Below, piece after piece: positions 27,682-37,033 of a stretch of DNA of 64,000 bases. The translations under genes and the position numbers were made by a program. The notes beneath the pieces are model-generated. The model did no database searches. It was not told where the DNA came from and saw only the letters and a list, made by a program, of their open reading frames with translations. The DNA is from QHXW01 sp035297145 (lineage in GTDB: Bacteria; Acidobacteriota; Terriglobia; Bryobacterales; Bryobacteraceae): contig DATGZN010000004.1 in NCBI GenBank assembly GCA_035297145.1, positions 62,001 through 126,000 on the forward strand, written 5' to 3'. Positions within the stretch are counted from its first letter, which is position 1, and each line of letters opens with the position of its first letter.

Positions 27682-28130
27682 CGCCACGAGATCTGCACCT
27701 GGGGTACCAACGTATATCTTGAAACCAAACTGTGGATGTCCCCGTCCATATACGATCGTATTATCGTCCAAAATTCTAAAACTGCAAGGGAAACTTGGCT
27801 CCGGGCGGGACTTTCGGTTCCACCGGTACTCATCACTCTCGTTCACTCTTCAACCGCTTCCTCTCGGAGAAATGCAACACCGGTGTATCCATTCAACTCG
27901 CCCCGCCCGCGTCCATCCTATCTGAGAGATTGTGCACTCTCAGCCGTCAACGTTGCACTGGTTAACGAACACTCGCCACCACGCGCTCGTGCTGAATATC
28001 GCTGGCTCACACGAAAGGATCAACGGTTGTTGCCCGGTACAACGCGGGGCGGCACAGAGGTAACGTCGTACGCCTAGCCGCGTCCCTCTCGGAGGATCAG
28101 AGCGGTTTCGTTTGCTGAAGGCTGGAAATT
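27682..28130. other. Intergenic stretch without a recognised gene
   Basis: About 450 bases upstream of the exported VWFA-like gene. I see no conserved protein, tRNA or strong promoter. Together with the following reverse-transcriptase remnant it looks like decayed sequence. Confidence 0.5.
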
Positions 28131-28436
28131 GTGGCCCAGGCACCACTCGCGCGGTGGAATGGCAACACCATGCGCCGCGCGGGGCGGCGATTGTTGGGAT
28201 CGTCGCGCCCCGCGGGCCTCGTCGCCAACCAGCGCATCAATGTCCGGCGAAGCGAATTCGATCGCCTCAAAGCGACGCTGACCAACTGTATCCGCGTCGG
28301 TCCCGAGAGCCAGAACCGCAATGCTCTTCAGCACTTCCGATCCCACCTCGAAGGCCGCGTCGGCTTCGTCGAAATGATCAACTCCGCTCGCGGTAAACGC
28401 CTGCACCTGATTTTCGAACGCATCCAGTGGCAGTAG
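28131..28436 (+). pseudogene. C-terminal remnant of a retron-type reverse transcriptase
   Basis: The frame translates to about 100 residues. The last 70 carry the C-terminal signature of bacterial retron-like reverse transcriptases: GLVANQRINVRRSEFDRLKATLTNC, then GPESQNRNALQHFRSHLEGRVGFVEMINSARGKRLHLIFERIQW. In intact proteins this follows the palm with its YADD box. Here a stop lies just upstream and no YADD or palm motif is visible in the preceding 400 bases, so the gene is truncated and dead. The GTG at 28131 is only the first possible start. No retron msr/msd or DGR repeats were seen nearby. Confidence 0.72.
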
Positions 28437-28592
28437 CACACTAGCCCGCTTGGATGTCCATTTCCGAACAGCACGGTCACGAAACCGGCCAGCCCCGCAT
28501 CTCACGCGTCCGCCCAGGCGAGCGCAACTGACGGCTTTTCAATCGCTTGCGCAATCAACACCACTGGCATCGCAGTTGCGATTTAAGTTCCG

Positions 28593-31037
28593 ATGGAAAC
28601 CCTCGTTCAAGACACGCGCTACGGTCTGCGAAACCTCCGGCGCAACCCCGGCTTTACAATCGTTGCAATCCTGACCCTCGCCCTCGGCATCGGCGCCAAC
28701 ACCACCATCTTCAGCGTCATCAATGAAACCCTGCTGAGGCCGTTGCCATTCCCTCATTCCGATCGGCTCGTGCTGGTTTGGGAAACCTTCGGCAAGGGTC
28801 CCGACAATCTCAATATCGTCTCCGCGCCCAACTTCTGGGATTTCCAGCGCCAGGCTCAGTCTTTCGAGTCCATGGCCATCTTCGATTCCGCCGGCCGCGG
28901 CTACAATCTCTCCGCCAGCGGCGACAAGCAGAACGCGGAACAGGTATCCGGCTTGCGCGTGACCGCCGGCTTTTTCTCCGTGCTCGGAGTCAAACCTCTC
29001 CTGGGCCGCACGTTCCTTCCCGAAGAGGAGACGCTGGGAAAAGATCAAGAAGTCGTCCTCAGTTTCGGGTTGTGGAAGCGTCGCTACGGCGGCAGGATAT
29101 CGCTCATCGGGGAAACGATCCGCATCGACGGTGCGGACTTCACGGTGGTCGGCGTCATGCCACCCGATTTCGCTTGGCAGTTCTGGAGCGGCCAGCGTCA
29201 GCTCTGGGTGCCCGTGGGCTATACCAAAACCGATTTCGGCCGTGGCGACAACAGCTTTGTTTCGATCGCCCGCTTAAAACCCGGTATCAGCGTCGAGCGC
29301 GCGAGAACTGAGATGGAAGCGATCGGCAGCCGAGTCCAGAAGCAGTATCCCGCGGACGACGCCAACATGGGCGCAACCGTTTCGCCCATGGCAGACTACG
29401 ATATGGAGCGTCCCCGCACCACCATGCTGGCACTCCTCGCCGCCGTCGCGTTCGTGCTGTTGATCGCATGTGTGAATGTCGCAAACCTGCTGCTGGCGCG
29501 AGGAGCCGTCAGGCAGAAAGAGTTCGCCATCCGCCGCGCTCTCGGGGCCGGAGGCGCTCGCATTGCGCGCCAGTTGCTTACCGAAAGTGTCTTGCTCGCG
29601 CTCGCTGGTGGTGTGGCTGGGCTGCTGGTCGCAGCCTGGAGCACCAAGCTGTTGTTTAACCTGTTCGAGCTTGGTTCCATAGATCTGCCCATGCGCTCGC
29701 TCGACTCGCTCCACATGGATGGCCGCGTATTCGCATTTGCCCTGCTTGTTTCCTGCTTAACTGGCGTGCTGTTCGGTCTTGCACCCGCCTTGAGCGCTCT
29801 GCGCGGCGATGTGAACGAGCCTCTCAAGGAAGGCGGACGCAGCGCCAGCACCAGCGGCAGGAATCGCCTGCGTCACGTGCTCGTTGCATCGGAGATCGCA
29901 CTCGCGATGATCGTGCTTTGTGCCGCCGGCCTGATGATCAAGAGCATGTCGCGTCTGCTTGGCGTCGATCCCGGATTGGACCCGAAAAACGTGCTCACCA
30001 TGCAAATGTCGGTCCCCCAGGAGGTGATCTACAACGGGCCTCCAGACCTCCCGCGCTTCTGCGAGGATCTCGAGGATCACGTCGGCGCCATTCCTGGCGT
30101 TCTGTCCGTGGGCGCGGTGGCTCACTTGCCATTGGAAGGAAACGCCGGACGTGGTTTTCAGGTTGAGGGCCAGCCGCCGGCCGATCCCGGCAAAATGCCC
30201 GGCGCCAACTACACCGTCGCCTGCCCGAATTATTTCCGCACCATGGGCATTCCGATTCTCAAGGGGCGCGAGTTCACCCGGCAGGATACCTTGCATTCAC
30301 CCGGTGTCATCGTCATCAACGAAACTATGGCGCGCGCGTACTGGCCTAAACAGGATCCCATCGGCAGAGCCATCCGGCTCGGCGGCTCCGACGGGCCACG
30401 CCTCACCATCGTGGGCGTGTTTAGAGACGTGCGTAACCAAGGTCTGGATGTCCCAGCTCCCCGGCAATTCCTCCGTCCCTATACCCAAGCCGGTTGGCCA
30501 GTCATGACCGTGGTTGCCCGCACGCACAGCGCTCCCGCCACTTTCACTGCGTCCATCCAGAAAGCTCTGGCGGATTTCCTCCCTGACCGGCCGGCCTCTG
30601 GTGTCGAAACCATGGAGCAGGTGGTCCGCGATTCGACCGGCACGCGGCGATTCCCCATGCTGCTGCTCAGTGCATTCTCGCTCTTGGCGCTGGTGCTGGC
30701 GGCGGTCGGCGTCGCCGGTGTGGTGAGTCACTCGGTGGCGCAGCGAACACATGAGATCGGCATTCGAATGGCCCTCGGCGCCGGAACAATGGATGTTCTC
30801 CGCCTGATGGTGAGAGGCAACATGGCCTGGGTGCTGGCCGGCCTCTCCGTTGGTATCGCCGGCTCGGCCGCGCTCACGCGCCTGCTGGGCAACATGCTTT
30901 ATGAAGTCCGGCCCCTCGACCCGCTGGTGCTCGGCGCCGTTGTGCTGCTGCTCGCCGCCGTAGCGCTGTTTGCCAGCTACATACCGGCCCGCCGCGCCGC
31001 AAAGATCGACCCCATCGCGGCCCTGCGCTGCGAGTAG
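28593..31037 (+). CDS. MacB/FtsX-type orphan ABC permease (acidobacterial duplicated type)
   Basis: The 814-residue protein has the double layout of the acidobacterial orphan permeases. A membrane helix at about 22-42 (FTIVAILTLALGIGANTTIFSVI) leads to a MacB-like periplasmic domain (to about 270), then an FtsX unit with AFVLLIACVNVANLLLARGAVRQKEFAIRRALGAGGARI. A second periplasmic domain and a second FtsX unit with HSVAQRTHEIGIRMALGAGTMDVLRLMVRGN follow. It ends in FASYIPARRAAKIDPIAALR. No ATPase gene is adjacent, as is usual for this group. It probably serves export or lipoprotein/peptide handling at the envelope; the substrate is unknown. Confidence 0.9.
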   Translation: METLVQDTRYGLRNLRRNPGFTIVAILTLALGIGANTTIFSVINETLLRPLPFPHSDRLVLVWETFGKGPDNLNIVSAPNFWDFQRQAQSFESMAIFDSAGRGYNLSASGDKQNAEQVSGLRVTAGFFSVLGVKPLLGRTFLPEEETLGKDQEVVLSFGLWKRRYGGRISLIGETIRIDGADFTVVGVMPPDFAWQFWSGQRQLWVPVGYTKTDFGRGDNSFVSIARLKPGISVERARTEMEAIGSRVQKQYPADDANMGATVSPMADYDMERPRTTMLALLAAVAFVLLIACVNVANLLLARGAVRQKEFAIRRALGAGGARIARQLLTESVLLALAGGVAGLLVAAWSTKLLFNLFELGSIDLPMRSLDSLHMDGRVFAFALLVSCLTGVLFGLAPALSALRGDVNEPLKEGGRSASTSGRNRLRHVLVASEIALAMIVLCAAGLMIKSMSRLLGVDPGLDPKNVLTMQMSVPQEVIYNGPPDLPRFCEDLEDHVGAIPGVLSVGAVAHLPLEGNAGRGFQVEGQPPADPGKMPGANYTVACPNYFRTMGIPILKGREFTRQDTLHSPGVIVINETMARAYWPKQDPIGRAIRLGGSDGPRLTIVGVFRDVRNQGLDVPAPRQFLRPYTQAGWPVMTVVARTHSAPATFTASIQKALADFLPDRPASGVETMEQVVRDSTGTRRFPMLLLSAFSLLALVLAAVGVAGVVSHSVAQRTHEIGIRMALGAGTMDVLRLMVRGNMAWVLAGLSVGIAGSAALTRLLGNMLYEVRPLDPLVLGAVVLLLAAVALFASYIPARRAAKIDPIAALRCE

Positions 31038-31050
31038 CACGGCGGTAAGA

Positions 31051-31078
31051 TTGCGGCGCAACGAGTTGCTAGTATAAT
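31051..31078 (+). promoter_or_regulatory. Candidate promoter reading into the GlcG-like gene
   Basis: TTGCGG at 31051-31056 and a perfect TATAAT at 31073-31078 are 16 bases apart. The -10 overlaps ATG 31077, so translation should start at the next in-frame ATG, 31083, which would be near the 5' end of the mRNA. Confidence 0.45.
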
Positions 31079-31082
31079 GCGC

Positions 31083-31550
31083 ATGTCCAGACTCGTTGCG
31101 TTGCTCGTTTCCTTTATGACTTTGATCTCCGCCGCCGATCTCCCAACCAAGAAGTGGTTGAATCTCGTGGCCATCAAGACGATGGTCGCCGCAGCCGAAA
31201 ATGAAGCCGAGAAGCGCGGCGTGCAGGTGACCATCTGCATCGTCGACGAGAGCGGTAATCTGCTCTTTCTCCAGAAAGCCGATGGTGCGGGTCTGAACAC
31301 GATTCAAATCGTGCAGAAGAAAGCCCGCTACGCAGCCCTCTATGGACGTCCGTCCAAGGCCGGCGCCGACCAGCTCAAAGGCGGCGATCTTCAGGTGCTC
31401 GCTTTTCCGGATGCATTCCCCAACCAGGGCGGGCTTCCCATCAAGGTGGACGGCCAGACGCTCGGCGCGATCGCTGCCAGCGGGGCGCCATCCGAAGTGG
31501 ATGAAGCCATCGCTCAGGCCGGCATCGACGCGTTGCTTCGACGGCCGTGA
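31083..31550 (+). CDS. Exported GlcG/HbpS-family heme-binding-like protein
   Basis: The 155-residue protein has a signal peptide (MSRLVALLVSFMTLISAAD) and a full GlcG/HbpS (DUF336) domain: AIKTMVAAAENEAEKRGVQVTICIVDESGNLLFLQKADGA, KKARYAALYGRPSK, FPNQGGLPIKVDGQTLGAIAASGAPSEVDEAIAQAGIDAL. Members bind heme or similar ligands or have unknown roles. ATG 31083 is preferred to 31077, because the latter overlaps a TATAAT box and no Shine-Dalgarno sequence is present. It sits between two convergent orphan permeases, 45 bases after the first. Confidence 0.87.
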   Translation: MSRLVALLVSFMTLISAADLPTKKWLNLVAIKTMVAAAENEAEKRGVQVTICIVDESGNLLFLQKADGAGLNTIQIVQKKARYAALYGRPSKAGADQLKGGDLQVLAFPDAFPNQGGLPIKVDGQTLGAIAASGAPSEVDEAIAQAGIDALLRRP

Positions 31551-31626
31551 ACCGAACTGTAGCGCAGGGCCACGCGCATTCTGCGGGGGCCTGCGGGGCC
31601 TTTAGGATTCGCGGCTCTCCCGTGGC

Positions 31627-34086
31627 CTATTCATTCCGCAGCGCGCGCACGGGGTCCACTCTCACGGCCCGGCGCGCGGGAAGATAGCAGGCCGCCAGCG
31701 CGATGAACGCCAACAATAGAGAGACGATCGACAACGTCGGCCAGTCAGTCGGCGAGACGCCGTAGAGCAAGTCTCCAATGCCTCGCGTCAAGACGTACGC
31801 ACCGGCCAGCCCGATCAGAATGCCGGGCACCGCCAGCTTCACTCCCTGTTTGAGCACCAGCCCAAGCACACTGTGGGAGCCGGCGCCCAACGCGATTCGC
31901 ACGCCGATCTCGTGCGTTCTCCGGCTGACCGTATACGACACCACGCCATAAATTCCCCCCGCCGCGAGCACAATGGCCACGGCGGAAAGAAAACCGAAGA
32001 TCTGCGTAAAGATTCGCCACTGCGCAAGCCCCTCTGCTGCGGCTTGCTCCATGCTCTGGACGTCCGAAACCACCTGCGTGCGATCGATTCCCGCAAGGAC
32101 TTTGCGCACCGTCTCGGAAAGGGCCAGCGGTTCGCCACTCGTGCGTACCATCAGAGTATTTGAAAGGTGCGTACGGCTGGCGCCTCCTGGGTAGTCGCGA
32201 ATGTGCTGGCGTTCAGGCACGTAAATCATGGCGGGCGCCGGCTGGCCAACGCCGAACTCTCTGACATCTCCCACTATGCCAACGATCTCACGCGCGCGGC
32301 CTTCGGCTACCCTGCGCCCGCCCGTATCCGTGAAGCTCACGAAAAGCTGCTGGCCGATCGGGCTTTCATGCGAAAAATATCGCTTCGCCATGGCCGCATT
32401 GATCACCGCTATCCAGGGCGCGCGCTCGTCGTCCGCTGCCGCCGGAGCACGGCCCGCAATCACTGGAATCCGCATGGTTGAAAAATACCCCGTGCCGACC
32501 TCCATGAACACCGCGGACGCGCCCTCAGAACTTTCCTCAGAGTGCCCCGCGATGCGAATGGGGCACTGGCGGGCCCCTCCCTCCAGAGTCGCCGACACCA
32601 CGCCGGGGATCTTCGCCAGCCGCTCAACCGCCTCATGGAAGAAGGCGTCGACCGCCGGCGTGACACGTTGCATGTCGTCTGCGAGCAACTCCCGGTAGGT
32701 CGTTCCGTCCAACTCCAGGTTCGCAGTGAGAAGGTGCGACCGGTCGAATCCGGCATCCACCTGGCTCACGCGGATGAAACTGTTGATCATCAGGCCGGCG
32801 CCAGCCAACAGGACCATGGTGAGCGCCACTTCTCCCACCACCAGCAAATTTCCCCCAAGTTGCCGCGAACCGCCCGACCGGTCGCCGCCTTCCTTCAGCG
32901 CCCGGTTCAGGTCAAGCCCGGAAACGCGAATGGCTGGGGCCAGCCCGAACAGAACACCCGTCAACATCGAGAGTCCCAACGTAAAACCCAAGACGGTGCC
33001 ATCGATGGCTACCTGTCCGATCGATACATAATCCGGAATCAGTGACATCATCAGCGCAACGCCCCCGTACGACAATCCCAATCCCAGCGCCCCGCCGATC
33101 AGGGACAGCAGAACGCTTTCCGTAAGAAGCTGCCGCGCGATGCGTATCCTCGAGCCGCCGATCGACGCGCGAATCGCCATCTCTGTGGTTCGCGCGCTCG
33201 ATCGAGCCAGTAATAGGTTGGCGACATTAGCACAGGCGATTAGGAGCACGAAACCCACCGCGCCCATGAGCATGTACAGCAGATATTTGTCGTCTCCAAT
33301 CCAGGACTCGCGAATAGCAACGGCGGCGGCGCCCCAGTCCTGGTTGGTCTCGGGATGGGCCTCAGCCAAGCGCTGACCGAAGACCCTCATCTCGGCTCGT
33401 GCCTGCGCCACAGTTGCCCCTGGTTTCAATCGCCCAATGCAACTCCACCAGCGCGTATCGGGGCGCTGGTCCGGACCCGCAGGATCGAGAGGAATCCAGA
33501 CGGGATCGCGCGCAAACGGTACGACCCACGTGTCCGGCGGCATGACGCCAACAATTGTGTACGTGCCGCCGGAGGTTGCAAGTCTCTTGCCCAGCACCTT
33601 CGGATCGCCGCCCCAAAGCCGCTGCCACAGCGTATGGCTGATGAGGACGTTGGATTGCGCCGGGTCTTGCGTGTTGAAATCGCGGCCCAGCACCGGCTTC
33701 AGTCCCAGCATGCGGAGCAGGCCCGGACTCACAAACTGCGCGTCGATGCGCTGGGCTTCGTTCCCCGCCACAATATTTGTTGTCTCGCTGTAGTTCACAG
33801 CAAACTCGATCTGCTCAAACGAATGGGCGTGCTTGCGCCAATCCAGCGATGTCCCGAGCGCCGGGTTCCGCCAGTGGCTACGCTTCATATTCTGTTCCCT
33901 GAGAATCAGCAACCGGTCGGGATTGTGAAAGTGAAGCGGGCGGAACATCGCGGCGTTGACGACGCTGAAGATCGTAGAATTCGCGCCGATTCCGAGAGCC
34001 AGCGTAAGAGCGGCCGTGACTGCCAGGCTCGGGCTGCGGCGCAACATGCGCAGGCCAAAGCGTACATCCTGCAGGACGGAAGTCAT
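31627..34086 (-). CDS. MacB/FtsX-type orphan ABC permease, second copy
   Basis: The 819-residue protein has the same double MacB-FtsX layout as the permease at 28593 but is clearly divergent in sequence. Landmarks are RFGLRMLRRSPSLAVTAALTLALGIGANSTIFSVVNA at the N-terminus, VLLIACANVANLLLARSSARTTEMAIRASIGGSRIRIARQLLTESVLL near 280-330, and SRRTHEIGVRIALGAGSHSVLGLVLKQG near 705. It ends YLPARRAVRVDPVRALRNE. A good ribosome-binding site (GGAGGTG) precedes ATG 34086. The two copies face each other across the GlcG gene, so they are not a tandem duplication. Confidence 0.9.
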   Translation of the reverse strand: MTSVLQDVRFGLRMLRRSPSLAVTAALTLALGIGANSTIFSVVNAAMFRPLHFHNPDRLLILREQNMKRSHWRNPALGTSLDWRKHAHSFEQIEFAVNYSETTNIVAGNEAQRIDAQFVSPGLLRMLGLKPVLGRDFNTQDPAQSNVLISHTLWQRLWGGDPKVLGKRLATSGGTYTIVGVMPPDTWVVPFARDPVWIPLDPAGPDQRPDTRWWSCIGRLKPGATVAQARAEMRVFGQRLAEAHPETNQDWGAAAVAIRESWIGDDKYLLYMLMGAVGFVLLIACANVANLLLARSSARTTEMAIRASIGGSRIRIARQLLTESVLLSLIGGALGLGLSYGGVALMMSLIPDYVSIGQVAIDGTVLGFTLGLSMLTGVLFGLAPAIRVSGLDLNRALKEGGDRSGGSRQLGGNLLVVGEVALTMVLLAGAGLMINSFIRVSQVDAGFDRSHLLTANLELDGTTYRELLADDMQRVTPAVDAFFHEAVERLAKIPGVVSATLEGGARQCPIRIAGHSEESSEGASAVFMEVGTGYFSTMRIPVIAGRAPAAADDERAPWIAVINAAMAKRYFSHESPIGQQLFVSFTDTGGRRVAEGRAREIVGIVGDVREFGVGQPAPAMIYVPERQHIRDYPGGASRTHLSNTLMVRTSGEPLALSETVRKVLAGIDRTQVVSDVQSMEQAAAEGLAQWRIFTQIFGFLSAVAIVLAAGGIYGVVSYTVSRRTHEIGVRIALGAGSHSVLGLVLKQGVKLAVPGILIGLAGAYVLTRGIGDLLYGVSPTDWPTLSIVSLLLAFIALAACYLPARRAVRVDPVRALRNE

Positions 34087-34151
34087 CCTCGTTCACCTCC
34101 GTAAGCCTGATTATGGTGTAATTAGCCCCGAATAACTAGCACCATCTCGCG

Positions 34152-34634
34152 TCAGCTCCACGGCAGTTTCGCCAGCTTCTCGTAAGTCACCGGCAGCTCT
34201 TCCGGCAGCACGCGTGTTTCGCCGATCGTGCTCATGAAATTGGCGTCGCCCGTCCAGCGCGGCAGCACGTGCATGTGGATGTGGCCCGCCACGCCCGCGC
34301 CCGCGCTCTCGCCGATGTTCATCCCGAGATTGAATCCGTGCGGCTGATACGCCGCGCGCAGATTGATTTCGGCTCGCTGCACGAGTTGCATCATTTCCGA
34401 CAAAGCGTCCGAGGCGGTCCCGGCGAGAGTGGCCACGTGCTGGTAAGGAGCGATCATGAGGTGGCCATTGGTGTACGGAAAGAGATTGAGGAGAACGAAA
34501 TTCAGCTTGCCGCGATAGACGATATAGTTTTCCGCGTCCCGGTTCTCCGCGGCTTTGATGCAGAAGATGCAGCCGTCGGTTGGCTCCGCGTGGCTGATGT
34601 AGCGGTAGCGCCATGGAGTCCAAAGGCGGTCCAT
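34152..34634 (-). CDS. HIT-family hydrolase/phosphorylase
   Basis: The 160-residue protein has the catalytic HIT motif HIHMHVLPRW near residue 120. It belongs to the Ap4A phosphorylase-like branch: MDRLWTPWRYRYI at the start, CIFC with a possible zinc site near residue 23, and NLFPYTNGHLMIAPYQHVA. Such enzymes act on dinucleoside polyphosphates or nucleoside phosphoramidates. It is the last gene of the rpsA-HU-HIT run, 11 bases after HU. Confidence 0.9.
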   Translation of the reverse strand: MDRLWTPWRYRYISHAEPTDGCIFCIKAAENRDAENYIVYRGKLNFVLLNLFPYTNGHLMIAPYQHVATLAGTASDALSEMMQLVQRAEINLRAAYQPHGFNLGMNIGESAGAGVAGHIHMHVLPRWTGDANFMSTIGETRVLPEELPVTYEKLAKLPWS

Positions 34635-34645
34635 GGCTCGTCCGT

Positions 34646-34972
34646 TTAGTGAGGCTGCGGCTGCTGCTGATCGGCAGGCGCCAGTTCTTTGGCTGCCGAG
34701 CTGTTGACAACGTCCTTAAGTTCTTTGCTGGGCTTGAAGTAGGGAATCTTCTTGGCGGGCACTTCCACGCGCGTCCCGGTTTTTGGATTCCGACCGATGC
34801 GAGGTTGCCGCTGGCGCGTCCGGAAGCTGCCGAATCCGCGGATCTCGATTTTGTCACCGCCGCGCAGGGCCTTCACGATGCTGTCAAAGATAGACTCGAC
34901 GATGACCTCGGACTCTTTGCGGGTCATCTCCACTACGCGCGAGACCTCTTCAATCAGATCCGCTTTGGTCAT
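34646..34972 (-). CDS. HU/IHF-family DNA-binding protein
   Basis: The 108-residue protein has a complete HU fold: MTKADLIEEVSRVVEMTRKESEVIVESIFDSIVKAL, then GDKIEIRGFGSFRTRQRQPRIGRNPKTGTRVEVPAKKIPYFKPSKELK with the DNA-binding arm GRNPKTG. A short Gln/Pro-rich tail ends it. ATG 34972 is chosen because an AAGGAGG lies seven bases upstream; the GTG at 34978 would be too close. Its place after rpsA recalls ihfB of Proteobacteria, so it may be an IHF-beta-like architectural protein, but HU and IHF cannot be told apart here. Confidence 0.93.
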   Translation of the reverse strand: MTKADLIEEVSRVVEMTRKESEVIVESIFDSIVKALRGGDKIEIRGFGSFRTRQRQPRIGRNPKTGTRVEVPAKKIPYFKPSKELKDVVNSSAAKELAPADQQQPQPH

Positions 34973-35033
34973 GTTCACGCCTCCTTAAAAGCTCAAAAAA
35001 CTATGTTCCCTCAACAGATTACAGGCCTGCAAC

Positions 35034-35063
35034 AGTATCGCGTGCCAGGCTGGCCTTTTGCAA
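35034..35063 (-). promoter_or_regulatory. Candidate promoter of the HU-like gene
   Basis: On the minus strand TTGCAA (35058-35063) and GATACT (35034-35039) are 18 bases apart. The start would fall near 35027, giving a leader of about 55 bases ending in a strong ribosome-binding site. Confidence 0.5.
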
Positions 35064-35119
35064 TCCCCTTTGTTTCCAACATAACATGTCAAATGTGGGG
35101 ACAAACCCACCGATTCCAG

Positions 35120-36838
35120 CTAAGTCTTTTTCTCTTTTATACTTACGGCCTCTTCGATGGTGCTGGTAGCGGCGGCCGCCTGGCGCTGATAATCCTCCAG
35201 CCTGGCCCGCTCCTCGTCATCGGTAACTGCCTTCAGGCTTAGGCCGATTTTCTTCTCAGCCTCGTTCATCTTGATGATTTTAAAGTCCGACTCCTGGCCC
35301 ACCGCAATTGGTGGTATATCCGATTTGCGGCCGGAATAGCCAGGCACTTCGGAAAAGTGACATAAACCCTCTACGCTTTCGGCGAGTTCCACAAATGCGC
35401 CGAACCCGGCCAGCCGCATCACACGGCCATGCACCATGTCATTCACATTATGCGTCTGGAAGAAGCGCTCCCAGGCGTCGGGCTGCAATTGTTTGATCCC
35501 CAGCGAGAGCCGATGTGCTTTGGCATCAATCGCTAGAATCACAGCCTGGACGATTTGGCCTTTTTTTAAAACCTCGGACGGATGCTTAACGCGTTTGGTC
35601 CACGAGAGATCGGAGACATGCACCAGTCCGTCGATACCTTCTTCGATTTCCACAAAAGCGCCGAAATCCGTCATGTTGCGGACGCGGCCTTCGACCACCG
35701 AGCCAACGCTGTAGCGGTCGGCGATAGTGGTCCACGGATTCGCTTCGAGTTGCTTTAAACCCAATGAGATACGGCGGTCTTTGGGATGAACATCGAGGAC
35801 TACGGCTTCGACCTGGTCTCCGGGACTGACCACCTTGGCGGGGTGTTTCATGCGCCGCGACCAAGTCATTTCAGTGACATGGATGAGCCCTTCGACGCCG
35901 GGTTCCAGTTCGACAAAGGCGCCATAATCGGTGACGTTCACGACGCGTCCGACGACGCGGGTGTTGACGGGATAGCGCTGCGCCACGCCTTCCCAGGGAT
36001 CGGGAGCGAGTTGCTTGATGCCGAGCGAGACGCGCTCCTTGGCGCGATCGAACTTGAGGATTTTGACGGTCACTTCGTCGCCGGGATGCAGCATTTCGGC
36101 AGGGTGCGCCACGCGTCCGTAGGACATATCGGTGACGTGCAACAGTCCATCGATGCCGCCCAGATCGATGAAGGCGCCATATTCGGTAAGATTCTTCACC
36201 ACTCCGGTGACGACCGCTCCCTCCTGCAGATGCTCGAGGGTGACGTTCTTGCGCTCGCTGGCTTCCTGCTCGACGGCGAGTTTGCGCGAGACCACGACGT
36301 TACCGCGGCGGCGATTCAACTTAATGATCTTGACTGGGATATCCTGGCCGATGAAGGAATCGAGATTGCGGACGGGCCGCGGGTCGAGTTGCGAGCCGGG
36401 CATGAAGCTCTTGATCCCCACGTCCACGGAAAGCCCGCCCTTCACGCGGCCCAGCACGCGTCCCGAGATGATGAGCTGTTGCTCGAAAGCTTTTTCCAGG
36501 TTATCCCAGACACGGATGCGCGCGGCGCGCTCGTGCGAGAGGAGGGTGTAGCCCTCGACTTCCTGGCCGTGGTCGATCATGACGTCGATCACGTCTCCGG
36601 GCTGCACCTGGACTGAGCCATCCGGCGCGCGGAATTGCTCGATGGGAACCAGGCCTTCTGATTTGTATCCGAAATCGACGATGACTTCCTGAGGGGTGAC
36701 TTTCAGGACCCTGCCTTCAAGGACTTCGCCTTCACCTGGGGGAACGAAGTGGCTGTAGTCGTCGAGGAGGTGCTCGTAATCCTCCGAATTGTTCTGCACG
36801 GGCTGTTCCAGCTTCCCGCTGTTTTGGTCGACGGCCAT
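35120..36838 (-). CDS. rpsA: 30S ribosomal protein S1
   Basis: The 572-residue protein has six S1 RNA-binding domains in a row, starting near residues 38, 120, 207, 290, 378 and 465. Their signatures are visible in the middle four, for example VVKNLTEYGAFIDLGGIDGLLHV, VVNVTDYGAFVELEPGVEGLIHV and VRNMTDFGAFVEIEEGIDGLVHV. It unwinds and docks mRNAs on the 30S subunit. ATG 36838 is preferred to TTG 36844 because a CGGAG lies eight bases upstream. A promoter is visible at 37005-37033 with a leader of about 160 bases, long enough for autoregulation as known for S1 in other bacteria. Confidence 0.96.
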   Translation of the reverse strand: MAVDQNSGKLEQPVQNNSEDYEHLLDDYSHFVPPGEGEVLEGRVLKVTPQEVIVDFGYKSEGLVPIEQFRAPDGSVQVQPGDVIDVMIDHGQEVEGYTLLSHERAARIRVWDNLEKAFEQQLIISGRVLGRVKGGLSVDVGIKSFMPGSQLDPRPVRNLDSFIGQDIPVKIIKLNRRRGNVVVSRKLAVEQEASERKNVTLEHLQEGAVVTGVVKNLTEYGAFIDLGGIDGLLHVTDMSYGRVAHPAEMLHPGDEVTVKILKFDRAKERVSLGIKQLAPDPWEGVAQRYPVNTRVVGRVVNVTDYGAFVELEPGVEGLIHVTEMTWSRRMKHPAKVVSPGDQVEAVVLDVHPKDRRISLGLKQLEANPWTTIADRYSVGSVVEGRVRNMTDFGAFVEIEEGIDGLVHVSDLSWTKRVKHPSEVLKKGQIVQAVILAIDAKAHRLSLGIKQLQPDAWERFFQTHNVNDMVHGRVMRLAGFGAFVELAESVEGLCHFSEVPGYSGRKSDIPPIAVGQESDFKIIKMNEAEKKIGLSLKAVTDDEERARLEDYQRQAAAATSTIEEAVSIKEKKT

Positions 36839-37004
36839 TGCCAATCTCCGGAGCCACTGATTCCTTAATGGTTCGCGAGAATGCTGATCGCGCGGTATGT
36901 CATAGAAACAAAGAGGTACGACCCAGACTCCGGATGGAAAGTTCTCCCGCCGAAATCACGACGTTTGGCCACCGACAAACCAATAAAAATCAGTATGTTA
37001 AGAA

Positions 37005-37033
37005 AATATAGCGGAGGAATTTAGGGATGTCAA
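37005..37033 (-). promoter_or_regulatory. Strong sigma-70 promoter of rpsA
   Basis: On the minus strand a consensus TTGACA (37028-37033) and TATATT (37005-37010) are exactly 17 bases apart. The start would be near 36998, leaving about 160 bases of leader. The rest of the gap between rpsA and the next gene (to 37228) shows no coding sequence. Confidence 0.75.

Noticed and set aside
28074..28505. 143-residue open frame on the minus strand
   Set aside because: It is the shadow of the reverse-transcriptase remnant, whose plus-strand translation carries a family signature.
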